A DNA stretch of 48,800 bases from Acidobacteriota bacterium (GCA_029263395.1 JAJCXO010000270.1:1-48800); one strand, 5' to 3'; positions 34,213 through 43,456 are shown, counted from the first letter of the stretch. A program made the numbers and translations. The notes: generated from the sequence alone by a model not told the origin.

Positions 34213-36114
34213 TCAGTCGACGACCAAGACGCTGTCGATCGATGAGCTGACTGTACCGTTCTCGGTCACCGTGAAGGACACCGCGATATCTTGGCACCCG
34301 GTCGTGTCGACGTCCTGGACGACAGTGGTTTCCCCTGGCTGCAGGGGGATAGAGCCGAGACTGTAGTAGGTGCCGCAAACATCGAGGGTTGGTTGGCTGA
34401 GAGTCCCGGTAAAGGCTGGGTCGATCTCGAGGATCAGTGTTTGAGTCTCCCGGTGCACGCGGCACGGCGGGCAGGGGTGGGTACCCGGTTGGGGATGTAC
34501 CCAGGGAGTCGACTGCGCGCTGACGTATTGTCGGACGGGGCAAGGGTCTTCGGCGGGACCCTGAGCAGGATCGTAGTGGGAGGGGTTCGGCTCGCAGAGA
34601 GCGGCACCTGGGGTGTGTTGATTGATTGTCGTCAAGGTTAGCTCGAGGGCGGGAACCAGCTCGGCGAGATTCTGGCTGAGATTGGGTGGACTCGGATTCC
34701 CGACCGGGCATGCTGTGACCGGGCAATCGTTGAGCTGCTTCGGACAGACCGACGCGACGCTGGGACAAACGGAAATCCGTCGAACCGGAGGACAAGTGCT
34801 ATTGGTGCCATAACAAAAGTCTGCCGTCAGTGGCAGATCATCGCCTGCCTCGTCGAGCTGCACCATCAGCTGTTCCCCAGGCAGGTAGGGAGCGTAGTAC
34901 CAGGCGGCAGCAGCCGCGGATGACGCGACCAAGGTCGCAACCGAACTACCGGTGAGGATCGCCGTGGGGGCATGATCGGTGTGTCCAGCCACGACGCCGT
35001 GATCTCCGAAGGCGACGCGTTCCGGAATGCTGTAGGGCCTGGCGTTGCCGAGCGGCTCGCCGTTGGCGCCGACACCGCCAACAGCATAAACGAGCGGCTG
35101 ATTGTGACCTCCCGCGCCGATGCCTGGTAGGCCTCCGCAGGCCCCCGCTGCCGGGACATCGCGCACGGCCCAGGCCGCTGGCATCATCGGCCCGATGCCG
35201 GAGTCCGGACCGTCGGTACGGTTGCCGGTGGCGGCAATCACCAGCGCGCCGCGACATCTAGCATCTACGATCGCGTCATAAACGAGTCGCACCGGAACCG
35301 GCATGTCTAGCCGGTCCTCCTCGAGGCCTCCGAACTCCGGATCCCAACCAATCGACAGGTTGATCACGAGCTTTTGGGCGGGCAGGGCTGTCTGCTGCCA
35401 GGAATCCACTTCAGCGTAGATCGCCTTGGCCAGATCGAGCAGACTACCGACATAACCTCCCAGCACTGGATCCTCGATCGCAGCCGACGGGTCATTGGGG
35501 TCGAAGCTGAGATAGGACAGTGCCAACTGGGAAGTCAGCTGGGCGATACAACCCGTCATCGGTTCACAGAGTGCTCGGTGGGCCATGTTGAGCAGGGTGT
35601 AGCCGTGAAACGAATTGGCCATGAGTTGATGCGGGTTGGTGTCGGCGGTTGGCTGGGTGTCGAGTACCGCCAGACGGACTGGCGAATACCCGGTGATCTC
35701 CGGTAGATTGGCCGATCTGGCCTGATCCAGAAAGTGCTTGCGGAGCGGTTGCCACAGAGTCCTGGGGATATCCATCGAAGAGGCGAACGGGCCGACGTTC
35801 ATGAGGTCGGCCGCGAGTTCGTCGAGTTGTCCCGGGACGAGCAGGTGCAAGGTTGCAACGTCCGCGGATGTGACCGGACGTGCCCCGGTGAAAGTGAACG
35901 TGCAGTAGAGAGCAAGCTCGCTGGGCGTGGACGAGAGCGTGAAAGTTGCCGCGCTGGCCCATGAGCCTCCCGCGCTCGGGCACGGTAGAGCTGGGTCTGT
36001 CTTGACTCCTATCCATCGCCAGTTGATCTGCGGCGGCGAGGTTGTGTCGGTGCTCGGCAGGCCAGCGAAGAGTGACACCAGACTAGTCAGCGTTGCGAGG
36101 AAGACGGTTCTCAT
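34213..36114 (-). CDS. Secreted divergent subtilisin-like (S8) serine protease
   Basis: A 633-aa protein with an N-terminal export signal (TVFLATLTSLVSLFAGLPS). The subtilase triad can be placed as Asp152 in VRLAVLDTQP, His170 in NSFHGYTLLNMA, and Ser391 in LTGSSVATLVASSAAAA. The oxyanion Asn298 lies in VIAATGNRT. The usual GTSMAxP is relaxed to GSSVATL, so the family is distant. After the catalytic domain come a Cys/Pro-rich stretch (CPPVRRISVCPSVASVCP, CPVTACPVG) and a C-terminal beta-rich domain. It lies 141 bp after the TPR-CHAT gene on the same strand, and probably belongs to that sigma-linked unit. Substrates are unknown. Confidence 0.8.
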   Translation of the reverse strand: MRTVFLATLTSLVSLFAGLPSTDTTSPPQINWRWIGVKTDPALPCPSAGGSWASAATFTLSSTPSELALYCTFTFTGARPVTSADVATLHLLVPGQLDELAADLMNVGPFASSMDIPRTLWQPLRKHFLDQARSANLPEITGYSPVRLAVLDTQPTADTNPHQLMANSFHGYTLLNMAHRALCEPMTGCIAQLTSQLALSYLSFDPNDPSAAIEDPVLGGYVGSLLDLAKAIYAEVDSWQQTALPAQKLVINLSIGWDPEFGGLEEDRLDMPVPVRLVYDAIVDARCRGALVIAATGNRTDGPDSGIGPMMPAAWAVRDVPAAGACGGLPGIGAGGHNQPLVYAVGGVGANGEPLGNARPYSIPERVAFGDHGVVAGHTDHAPTAILTGSSVATLVASSAAAAAWYYAPYLPGEQLMVQLDEAGDDLPLTADFCYGTNSTCPPVRRISVCPSVASVCPKQLNDCPVTACPVGNPSPPNLSQNLAELVPALELTLTTINQHTPGAALCEPNPSHYDPAQGPAEDPCPVRQYVSAQSTPWVHPQPGTHPCPPCRVHRETQTLILEIDPAFTGTLSQPTLDVCGTYYSLGSIPLQPGETTVVQDVDTTGCQDIAVSFTVTENGTVSSSIDSVLVVD

Positions 36115-36255
36115 GTCAGGACCTCCAAAGGCGGCGAACTGGGATCGGCGCCGGTAGTGTCAACAGGGCTTGGTATCGGGGGGCACTTTGGTGTTCGAGA
36201 CCGAGCGCTCGTTTCTGACAGCGTTTCGATCACAACTTGTTCCAGTGCAGACCAC

Positions 36256-39057
36256 TCAAGGCTCCAAGAGACGAAAACCCGCCCAATCAGCGGTGGGTCG
36301 CTGATCGCGGAGCGCTAGCTGGGCCTGGCGCAGCGCCCTTGCTGGGGACTCGCCGCTGAGCCATGCTCGATAGTAGTGGCGCACCAGGTCCGCGGCGAAC
36401 TGGTCTTCGACCGGCCGCACGGCGGCCACCACGCCGAGACTGCCGGATGTCAGGAAGGCGTGTGCCAGGCCGGACACACTCTCGACCGCGTATCTCTCCG
36501 GCGACTTTCCCGTCTCACAGCCGGACAGCACGACCCAGCGTGGGACGCTTTCGAAGGCCAGGATGTCGGCTACCGTGAGCAGCGAATCACCCGCTAGCGG
36601 GAGTGCACTCTGCAAGCCGGTGGAGTCATCGAACAATCCATGGCCCGCGTAGTGCAGGATATCCGCTGAGGTCATCAGAGCGCGCACTGTGGAGCTATCG
36701 GCATCGTCGCCGACGAGGTGGTGCGTGGTCCAGGCCGGTGCCTGGCGTCGAATTGCATCGACAACCGACCGACCCTCGGCGCGCGCTGACTCGAGGTCGC
36801 CCGATGGGTTTGCGATCACCAGGGCGTGGTGGGTCGAAGACTTCGAGTCTTCCGAGCTCGCCAGATCCAGACCGTAGATCACCGGCCGGCTCGCCAGCAG
36901 CACATCGTCTCCGAAGGGCAGCGTATGGAGGTCGACCTGGCGCAGCCAGCCGTAGGCCAAAAAGCGGAGCCTATCGGCGCGTTCGATGACGGTGGCGAAC
37001 GGTTGGAGCAGCTGACTTGCCAAGGTGTCGGGACTGGCTCGGGGAGAGAGCTCGCCGAGCCTGGCAACCATCAACTCATGCTCGTCCTCGGCGAAGCCGA
37101 CCCAACCGTCCGCCAACGGGAAGTACAGCAGTCTGGCTTCGCCGCTTGGTGCCGGTGACTGGGCGGTCTCGATGGTGGGGGTGAGGGCATCGAGGGTTGC
37201 AAAAGCCGAGTCGAGGGCCCGTTGCAGTTGCTCGCGCTCGCGGCGACGAGCGGCTCGAAGTCGCCGGAGCTGATCGGCCGGCAGACGCCAGTCCTCAGCG
37301 GTAGCGGTGTCGAAGGCTCGCCGTTGAAGCCGGTAGGCGGCAATGGCCACGTCCCACTGTGTTTGCTCGTCCTCGGAGAGATGCGACAGGCGACTCTGCC
37401 ATTGTAGAGCCCGGAGAACTCTCGACCGCGCCCGGCGGCCCAGTGTGTAAGCCTCCGCAATGCGGCCGCGACGCAAGAGCAAGTCTAGATGTCGCTGTGT
37501 CACTTGGGCTCCGCGATCGACGAAGCCTTCGCGGTCCGAGTCGATCGGCACTTGCTGGCTAGCCTGCTCGAGTCGAGCTTCGGCGACAGCGTAGGTAGCA
37601 AGTGCCTCCGGTAGGCGGCCGAGAGCTTCGAAGGCGGCGGCACGGCCTGCTGCCGCCTGCCAAAGGGCGGTTGGGGACATCGCGGCCCGCGCCAGCTCGT
37701 CGAGATCCTGATAGTGGTTGAGGGCGATGGCTGGCTGGTCGTCTGCTAGTGCGATGCGGGCCGCGATGTCCAAGCGCCAGAATCGGGTGCTCAACGCCGG
37801 TCTAGGGTCCAGAACAGCAGCATGGCTCAGATGATCCCGCGCCGCTTCTGTGCGCCCTTGCTGAACAGCCGCCAACGCTAAGTTGATCGCAATGTTGGCC
37901 CGTTCGTCGATCTCGCTGCACGGTTGTCCTTCGAACAGCAGCTGAGCCTCTTCGAGCCAGGGCGTCGCGTCTACGCCGGCCTCGGTCAGACTGCTCTCGC
38001 CAATCAGGAGCACGTTCCACGCCAGGTTGTTGAGCAGCTGACCGTGATCGCAGGCCGAGAGATCTTCGGGAATGTCGCGCAGTTGCCGCGTGTAGATGGC
38101 GGCAGCCTCGACGCCGAGCCCGACCTGTTGCAGTTGGTGGCCGAGCAGTTGTTCGGCCGTTGTGTGCCAGGTGGTCAAGCCGACCCGTTGTGCGATTTCG
38201 GCACTTTCACGAAGATGTATCAGAGAGCCGCGCAGATTGCCCGTGTTGATTGCCAGCAAGCCGCGCAAGTAGGCGAGGTTGTACTTGGCCTCGGCGGGAT
38301 GATCAGGCCCGATGTGGAGTCCGTCGAGCAATGCCCGCGCTTCGCCGAAACGATCCGCAATGTAGATCAAACCATAGGCGAGCTCGGTGATACAGCTGGC
38401 CTCTTGGCGCAAAAGTCCACGGCGTCGGAAGAGGTCGACCGCGTGCCCGTGAAGCGTCACTGCGTTGTCGATGTCACCGGTCATCTGTGCGATGCGGCCG
38501 AGCCAGCGGTATGCGAGACCGAGCTCTTCATCCGACAACCGAACTCGGTCTTCGCTGAGCAGACGATTGTCGAGCGGCTCTTCGTCGAGCGACTCTTCGT
38601 CGAGTAGGGCTTCGTTCAGTACTGTGCGTGCAGCGTCTAGCTGGCCCTGGATGAGAAGGAGGTCGGCGTGCTCCAGAATTTTGGGTCTCGGCGACGACGG
38701 CTGCAGCGACAGCTGCCAGACGTTCGCTATCGCGTGCGGCTCTTGGGCCGTGACCCGCACGGTGCCACGGCGCGATGTGGGTTTTAGCAGGAAGCGGGTA
38801 CCGGCCTGAATCTCGCTGCGTTCGACGATCTCGAGCGGGCCGTCGATATCGATCCTGGCGGCGGGTGACGACCGCGCCCAGATTCGCAGCGTGTCCTCCT
38901 CGGACACTTGGCAGGTTGGCCCCTGGCGAACCTGCGAGCAGCCGGCAAACGTCACTTCTAGCGGCGGTGCGGCAGCCTGAGGCCCGGTGCCTCGACAGCC
39001 CAGTTGGACCATTGTGACCACCACCACCAGCAGTGCACCTTCGAGCCTCGACGTCAC
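36256..39057 (-). CDS. Exported TPR-CHAT caspase-like protease
   Basis: A 933-aa protein starting at GTG 39057, which overlaps the stop of the upstream gene (GTGA); the frame is open further upstream but that is the previous gene. The start is followed by a hydrophobic run and a Cys (LLVVVVTMVQLGC), so it may be a lipoprotein. A short beta-rich region follows, then TPR-like helical repeats (about residues 120-560), a charged coiled-coil linker, and a C-terminal CHAT domain (about 640-933). The catalytic His806 (ILHYAGHG) and Cys847 (VVLSGCETG) are both present, as in active CHAT proteases. CHAT proteins are caspase/separase-clan cysteine peptidases. Coupling to a sigma factor and a membrane protein suggests regulated proteolysis. 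Confidence 0.9.
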   Translation of the reverse strand: MTSRLEGALLVVVVTMVQLGCRGTGPQAAAPPLEVTFAGCSQVRQGPTCQVSEEDTLRIWARSSPAARIDIDGPLEIVERSEIQAGTRFLLKPTSRRGTVRVTAQEPHAIANVWQLSLQPSSPRPKILEHADLLLIQGQLDAARTVLNEALLDEESLDEEPLDNRLLSEDRVRLSDEELGLAYRWLGRIAQMTGDIDNAVTLHGHAVDLFRRRGLLRQEASCITELAYGLIYIADRFGEARALLDGLHIGPDHPAEAKYNLAYLRGLLAINTGNLRGSLIHLRESAEIAQRVGLTTWHTTAEQLLGHQLQQVGLGVEAAAIYTRQLRDIPEDLSACDHGQLLNNLAWNVLLIGESSLTEAGVDATPWLEEAQLLFEGQPCSEIDERANIAINLALAAVQQGRTEAARDHLSHAAVLDPRPALSTRFWRLDIAARIALADDQPAIALNHYQDLDELARAAMSPTALWQAAAGRAAAFEALGRLPEALATYAVAEARLEQASQQVPIDSDREGFVDRGAQVTQRHLDLLLRRGRIAEAYTLGRRARSRVLRALQWQSRLSHLSEDEQTQWDVAIAAYRLQRRAFDTATAEDWRLPADQLRRLRAARRREREQLQRALDSAFATLDALTPTIETAQSPAPSGEARLLYFPLADGWVGFAEDEHELMVARLGELSPRASPDTLASQLLQPFATVIERADRLRFLAYGWLRQVDLHTLPFGDDVLLASRPVIYGLDLASSEDSKSSTHHALVIANPSGDLESARAEGRSVVDAIRRQAPAWTTHHLVGDDADSSTVRALMTSADILHYAGHGLFDDSTGLQSALPLAGDSLLTVADILAFESVPRWVVLSGCETGKSPERYAVESVSGLAHAFLTSGSLGVVAAVRPVEDQFAADLVRHYYRAWLSGESPARALRQAQLALRDQRPTADWAGFRLLEP

Positions 39058-40004
39058 GAAGGCTCGGTCTCGCCTCGTGAAACGACGCGTAGGCGGCAGT
39101 GCAGCAACTGCCAGCCAGCGCTCGACGTCTGGCCGCCGCGTCGGCGCTCGACCTCCGCGAGTTCGGGCAAGGCGGGGTGAGCAGCGACCACGATCCACAG
39201 CTCGACGTAGCTCGCACCGTCAGAGAGCTGGTGGTCGAGCTGCCCAGTGAGGCGGATCGATCCGGTGTCTGAAACTTCGCTGTCGAGGTCGACCGACTCG
39301 AGTCCACCAGGCCGGTCGACATAAACGTGTGCCTTCACCGGTTGGTCGATCGTGTGCTCCGGCCGCAGAGTGATCTCGAATAGATCCCCGAGTTCGAGCT
39401 CCAGGTCGCGTTGGGGGCCAGCGGCTGTGCTACGAACTACTCGGCGTCCGACTTCGGCGGTCAAGGTGTAGTCCGGAAGGGTGATCGGAGGCTGCGGCCA
39501 GAGCACCCACAGTAAGGTCGCCGCCAACGCCGCTGCCGCGGGCGCGAGCCAGCGCCGTCGACGAACTGAGCCGCGCCGTAGTTGCCAACGCAAACCGTCT
39601 CGTTTTCGAGGCATTGGTTCTGCTGAGTCCGTTGGGCCATCGTTGTCGACGGTCTCGGCCGTGGACGCCTCGGGCAAGGGCGTCTCGACCACAGCGGTCT
39701 CGGCCGAGGACCTTTGTGCCAAAGACCGAGCGCCCTCGGCAGCCGGAGAGTCCAGCGCAACTTGCACCCGTTCGAGAAACCGTTGTCGGGTTTGGCGGTC
39801 GATTGGGCGATAGGCTTCCAAGCGGTTGGCGGCCAGCTCGGAGGTTGCCGCCTCGACTTCGAGAGCGCGGATGTCGTCGCTGTTGGCATCACCGAGACTG
39901 AAGGCCTCCCAACGCGGATCGTCGTCGGTATCCACGGGCTCGGTGTCGGCTGCGGCGTCTCGCAACAGCCGCTCGACTCCATCCAGGGTTCGATCGTCGT
40001 TCAT
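39054..40004 (-). CDS. Single-pass membrane protein, candidate anti-sigma factor
   Basis: A 316-aa protein overlapping the sigma gene stop by four bases (ATGA). The N-terminal part of about 145 aa is acidic, presumably cytoplasmic, and starts MNDDRTLDGVERLLRDAA, with EAFSLGDANSDDIRALEVEA resembling the helical segments of anti-sigma domains. An RRGSVRRRR patch precedes one transmembrane helix (WLAPAAAALAATLLWVLW, about 151-168). The rest is a beta-rich outer domain (VKAHVYVDRPGGL, SYVELWIVVAAHP). No HxxxCxxC zinc motif is present, so it is not a classical ZAS anti-sigma factor. Position and topology make regulation of the sigma factor likely, but this is inference. Confidence 0.7.
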   Translation of the reverse strand: MNDDRTLDGVERLLRDAAADTEPVDTDDDPRWEAFSLGDANSDDIRALEVEAATSELAANRLEAYRPIDRQTRQRFLERVQVALDSPAAEGARSLAQRSSAETAVVETPLPEASTAETVDNDGPTDSAEPMPRKRDGLRWQLRRGSVRRRRWLAPAAAALAATLLWVLWPQPPITLPDYTLTAEVGRRVVRSTAAGPQRDLELELGDLFEITLRPEHTIDQPVKAHVYVDRPGGLESVDLDSEVSDTGSIRLTGQLDHQLSDGASYVELWIVVAAHPALPELAEVERRRGGQTSSAGWQLLHCRLRVVSRGETEPS

Positions 40005-40738
40005 GACTCTCTCTTTCCCGTATCCAAGGCAGATGGTGCCGTCGTTGGAGCGACCTCGGATCGACGCATCAGGCGTCGGGTCGTGCGGCGTAAGCGGCTA
40101 CGCCAAGCATAAATCGCGTCGTCGCTCAGGCCGGTTTGCTGCCGAATCTCACCGACCGAGAGATCGTCCACGAACAGCAACCTGAACATCTCGAATCCTT
40201 GCGGGCTCAAGTCCTGCTGCAGTTTGCCCAGCAGCCAGTGCAACGTTTGTCGTGCTGTGGTCTGTTGTTCTGGATCGCGTTCGGTGGTCGGTCGATCCAG
40301 CACCTGGGTGGATACGAGCTCTGTTGGCCAGGTTTTTTTGCCGCTTTGCAAGATCGAGGAGACCAACCGCTCCGCGACCAGGCCAACATAGTTGAGGAGC
40401 GACAAACCCTTGTCATGATCCCAATTGCGCAGCACCCGTGCGCTGTTGGCGAAGAGCGAAACCAGCACGTCCTGGACTAGATCTTCGATCTCCTGTCTCA
40501 GACGGAATCGATCAGCGAACCGTTGTCGTCGTAAGATCGCTCGCGCCGCCCTAACCTGAATGATCGGTGTCATGCGGTCAATCAAGTCGCCGAGGGCCAT
40601 CTCGTCGCCGCCCAAGGCTCGTTCGAGATGGGTAGCTGTCAGATCGTCACGCTTGATCGGCATTCCCATGAGGATAGGGGCACCAGACAGCGAGCCGACC
40701 ACCCTTTTGGGAACCGGAGGTGCCTCAAGTGGGAACAT
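40001..40738 (-). CDS. Sigma-70 family (ECF-like) RNA polymerase sigma factor
   Basis: A protein of up to 245 aa with sigma region 2 (LRQEIEDLVQDVLVSLFANS, ARVLRNWDHDKGLSLLNYVG, VAERLVSSIL) and region 4 with a helix-turn-helix (FVDDLSVGEIRQQTGLSDDA, IYAWRSRLRRTTRRLM). Spacing and lack of regions 1 and 3 place it with ECF-type factors, though region 2 is long. The start is uncertain between ATG 40738 and internal ATGs that begin MGMPIKRDD; none has a good ribosome site. It heads a coupled series: sigma, membrane protein, TPR-CHAT. Target promoters are unknown; autoregulation would be usual. Confidence 0.9.
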   Translation of the reverse strand: MFPLEAPPVPKRVVGSLSGAPILMGMPIKRDDLTATHLERALGGDEMALGDLIDRMTPIIQVRAARAILRRQRFADRFRLRQEIEDLVQDVLVSLFANSARVLRNWDHDKGLSLLNYVGLVAERLVSSILQSGKKTWPTELVSTQVLDRPTTERDPEQQTTARQTLHWLLGKLQQDLSPQGFEMFRLLFVDDLSVGEIRQQTGLSDDAIYAWRSRLRRTTRRLMRRSEVAPTTAPSALDTGKRES

Positions 40739-40815
40739 ATTATCTTGTCGTCGAGTACATCACACTATCTCTAGGATTTGTCGGACGTCGACATTGGGAA
40801 TTGTCGAACCAGGCA

Positions 40816-40850
40816 GGGCCCGCGACGCGCCTATAGCGCCTCGCGGGCCC
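40816..40850 (-). terminator. Strong hairpin after the VWA gene
   Basis: GGGCCCGCGA (40816-40825) and TCGCGGGCCC (40841-40850) pair. After one C-C mismatch, GCGC/GCGC extends the stem around CTATA. It lies 28 bases past the VWA stop and separates that gene from the sigma operon. No T-run is present. Confidence 0.7.
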
Positions 40851-40877
40851 GCGGTGATTCATTAGTCCGAGTGACGA

Positions 40878-42878
40878 CTACCTGCCGTCGATCGGGTAGA
40901 TTGCGGTGTCGAGTGTCAAGGCCTCGATGCCGCCGCCGGTAATGGCGATTTCGGTCAGCGCGTCGGCGAATATAGCCGTGGCGATCCCGAAGACGATTTG
41001 GTTGGCGACCACCGGTTGACCGGCTACGGTGAGCATCACTGCCTCGGGTAGAGTCAGCGCGATGGCTCCGTCACTGCCCTGGAATGCCAGGCCGGATGGC
41101 CACAATCCCTCCGGCAACGTGACCGAGTTGCTACCGTCGAGGGACGTCGCGAGGACTATCTGGCCGTGGAGATAGAACTCTACCGCTCCGACCAAGCCGA
41201 GACTAGAATCGACCGTGGCCTGCGTGCCACCTGGGACAGAGCTCACGGTGACGCCACTCAGCACCTCGTCGAAACCCTGAATCGATCCCGACGCCTCGAA
41301 TCGCACGTGGGATCCTTCGACAGTATCGGAAGCCGAAATCCCAAGCGAGACGACGGCGCCCGCGGCCTGTTCGGTCGGAATCTTCACGCCGTGGCCGCTG
41401 GGCCCGAGGCCACGCACCTCGAAGCCTACCTCGAGGTTCTCGACGAAAATCTCTTGGGAGAAGGGTAACGATACATGGGGCCAATGCCGCCGCCAGGGGC
41501 AGAAGGGGAGATCGATTTCACTCCGTATCGAGCAGCACTGGCCGTTAGCATTGTGAGTACTGATCAAGAACTCCACATGCTGGCCCTCGACTGCTGACGG
41601 GCCTACAATTTCCACCGTGTTGGTGGCGGTGCCGGCGACCGGCGGGGGTTGCAGGGCCAGTCCGTCAATGATGTTGGGGTTGAAGCCGATGTCAGGGGAT
41701 TGTGGTGCGGTGGGTGTCAGACGAATCTCCTCGACAACTTCGGTAAACAAATTTTGGAACCTGAAGGTGTAGTGGAAGAGTGGCGGCGGCGGCCACCTCC
41801 AGTGGCAGTGGACGTCCTCGAAGAGGACCTGGCCGCAGTCACAATCTGGCAACTCGATGATGAAGATCTCTTCGCAGCACGGTTCGAGGTCTTCGTCGTG
41901 CAACTCGAAGGTGAACTGCATTTGGCCGCCGTCCGGCGCGCCGGTGACGGCGAACGAAACAGTGCGCGTCGGGTCGGGACAATTGGGATCTGCAGCCGAG
42001 CAGATCGGATCGTTCTGGAACGAGAAGTAGTTGGGTGTCACCGAGAGGGCCGGGCCGCCGACCAGGCTCGGATCGGTGATCCAGACGTGCTCGGCGTCGA
42101 AGGGGATATCGTTCTCGTCGGTTAAGAAGTTGGTGAAGGTCAAGGTGACGTTGACCACGCCGCTTGCATCCGTGGCACAGGTGGCCTCGAAGTCGTCGAG
42201 CCTGGCGCAAATGTCGATCTCGCGTGCTACCTTCTCAGCGATTGCTTCCTCGTAGGTGTTGAGGTTGTCGATGTTGATCACAAAGCCATCGCCCGGAGTT
42301 CCGGTCTGGGGTCTGACCAGCGTATCGAGGAACATTTGTCCGCCGTTGCCGAGTCCGATCCCTAGCGCATTGATCTGATCAACGCCGGCGGCCATGGCTG
42401 CGTCCGCAGCTTGCAGGGCCGCGGGGCCAGGGTTCATGACAGGGCGGTTGGGTTGTCCGTCGGTCGAGACGTCGATAACTCGGCGAGTCGATGGCGGCAT
42501 CAGGCCGTCGAGCTCTGTCACCGCCTGGTTGAGGCACGAGGCTGTATTCGTCATTCCGCCCGGGAACGGAAGTGCGGTGATCTGGTCGGCCAGGGCGTCG
42601 GCATTGGCGTTCGTGACAATCACCGGTCCGACAACCGTCTGGGAACCGTCTGAGAACTGGATCACGGTGATGCGGACCGTGCCATTGTGGGGGATTTGGT
42701 TGAGCAACGCCGCCGCGGTGCCCGCGATCTGGGTTTGCCATCCGCCAGCTCCCAGGCTCCCCGAGCCATCGATGCAGAACACCAAGTCGGTAATGTCCTG
42801 GCCGGCCGCTGGCCCGGCCAGAGCCAGACTCAAGCACAAGACCAAGAAAGACGTGACGATGAGACGCTTCACCCTCAT
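40878..42878 (-). CDS. Secreted von Willebrand factor A domain protein
   Basis: A 666-aa protein with a signal peptide (RLIVTSFLVLCLSLALAGPAAG). The VWA domain (about 28-230) has the metal-ion site DGSGS in LVFCIDGSGSLGAGGW, the Thr in GGMTNTASCLN, and the Asp in IDVSTDGQPN. The middle part is Cys-rich (EPCCEEIFIIELPDCDCG, HCHWRWPPPPLF, NGQCCSIRSEIDLPFCPW) with Ig-like beta strands. The C-terminal part is a repetitive hydrophobic beta region. AAAGGAG precedes ATG 42878. VWA domains usually mediate metal-dependent protein binding; the partner here is unknown. It stands upstream of the sigma operon on the same strand but has its own terminator. Confidence 0.87.
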   Translation of the reverse strand: MRVKRLIVTSFLVLCLSLALAGPAAGQDITDLVFCIDGSGSLGAGGWQTQIAGTAAALLNQIPHNGTVRITVIQFSDGSQTVVGPVIVTNANADALADQITALPFPGGMTNTASCLNQAVTELDGLMPPSTRRVIDVSTDGQPNRPVMNPGPAALQAADAAMAAGVDQINALGIGLGNGGQMFLDTLVRPQTGTPGDGFVINIDNLNTYEEAIAEKVAREIDICARLDDFEATCATDASGVVNVTLTFTNFLTDENDIPFDAEHVWITDPSLVGGPALSVTPNYFSFQNDPICSAADPNCPDPTRTVSFAVTGAPDGGQMQFTFELHDEDLEPCCEEIFIIELPDCDCGQVLFEDVHCHWRWPPPPLFHYTFRFQNLFTEVVEEIRLTPTAPQSPDIGFNPNIIDGLALQPPPVAGTATNTVEIVGPSAVEGQHVEFLISTHNANGQCCSIRSEIDLPFCPWRRHWPHVSLPFSQEIFVENLEVGFEVRGLGPSGHGVKIPTEQAAGAVVSLGISASDTVEGSHVRFEASGSIQGFDEVLSGVTVSSVPGGTQATVDSSLGLVGAVEFYLHGQIVLATSLDGSNSVTLPEGLWPSGLAFQGSDGAIALTLPEAVMLTVAGQPVVANQIVFGIATAIFADALTEIAITGGGIEALTLDTAIYPIDGR

Positions 42879-43068
42879 GACGAGCTCCTTTGACAGTTAG
42901 TTGACTGAACGATCCGTTACTCGTGGTCTTGGAGTCCGTAAGTAGTTTCTGACAAGAAATCTCAACAAATTCACTGACTGAAGCCGACTCCGGGTCACAT
43001 CGGTGGCTAGAGAAGAGAGTGTCCGGTCCGCCGACGAGAAACTTTTCGACACCGCGTCCGTATTTCAA

Positions 43069-43081
43069 CTACAACTTGTAG
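43069..43081. promoter_or_regulatory. Palindrome upstream of padR
   Basis: CTACAA-C-TTGTAG is a perfect 6+1+6 palindrome, 18 bases before ATG 43100. PadR proteins bind such short dyads in their own promoters. It is a good autoregulation candidate. Confidence 0.5.
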
Positions 43082-43099
43082 GTAATGAGGACGTCGCCG

Positions 43100-43456
43100 A
43101 TGAATCACCGTCTCAGAGATCTCGAATACACCCTGTTGCTCGCCCTCTTGCGGTTGGGTGACGAAACCTATGGCGTCCCGATTCGGGATGAAATTGCTGC
43201 CCGCACCGGCCGCACCTTGTCACTGGGGGCGCTGTACACGACCCTCGATCGGCTGGAAGGCAAAGGGTTCATCACCTCCCGCATGGCGGAGCCAACCGCG
43301 GTGCGAGGTGGTCGTCGCAAGAAGATGTGTCGGTTGACCCTGGCAGGCCAACAAGCGTTGTCGACGACCTGGGTCTTCCAACAACGGATGACCGAAGGGC
43401 TGGAAGCTCAGCTCAGTGATCTGCGTTCGATGACCGCTGGAGGCGATCATGGTTGA
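43100..43456 (+). CDS. PadR-family transcriptional regulator
   Basis: A 118-aa winged-helix regulator, MNHRLRDLEYTLLLALLRLG, DETYGVPIRDEIAARTGRTL, SLGALYTTLDRLEGKGFI and RGGRRKKMCRLTLAGQQAL. These are the recognition helix, wing and dimerisation helix of PadR. ATG 43100 has GAGGACG at good spacing; ATG 43085 is an alternative that adds five residues. It overlaps the ADOP permease by 8 bp, the usual Acidobacteria arrangement in which PadR controls the transporter. The inducing signal is unknown. Confidence 0.93.
   Translation: MNHRLRDLEYTLLLALLRLGDETYGVPIRDEIAARTGRTLSLGALYTTLDRLEGKGFITSRMAEPTAVRGGRRKKMCRLTLAGQQALSTTWVFQQRMTEGLEAQLSDLRSMTAGGDHG

Noticed and set aside
34213-40738. Type III-E CRISPR (Craspase) locus
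   Set aside because: Only the TPR-CHAT plus sigma theme is shared. There is no gRAMP effector, Csx30 or Csx31 homologue or repeat array in the window, and the CHAT protein appears exported.
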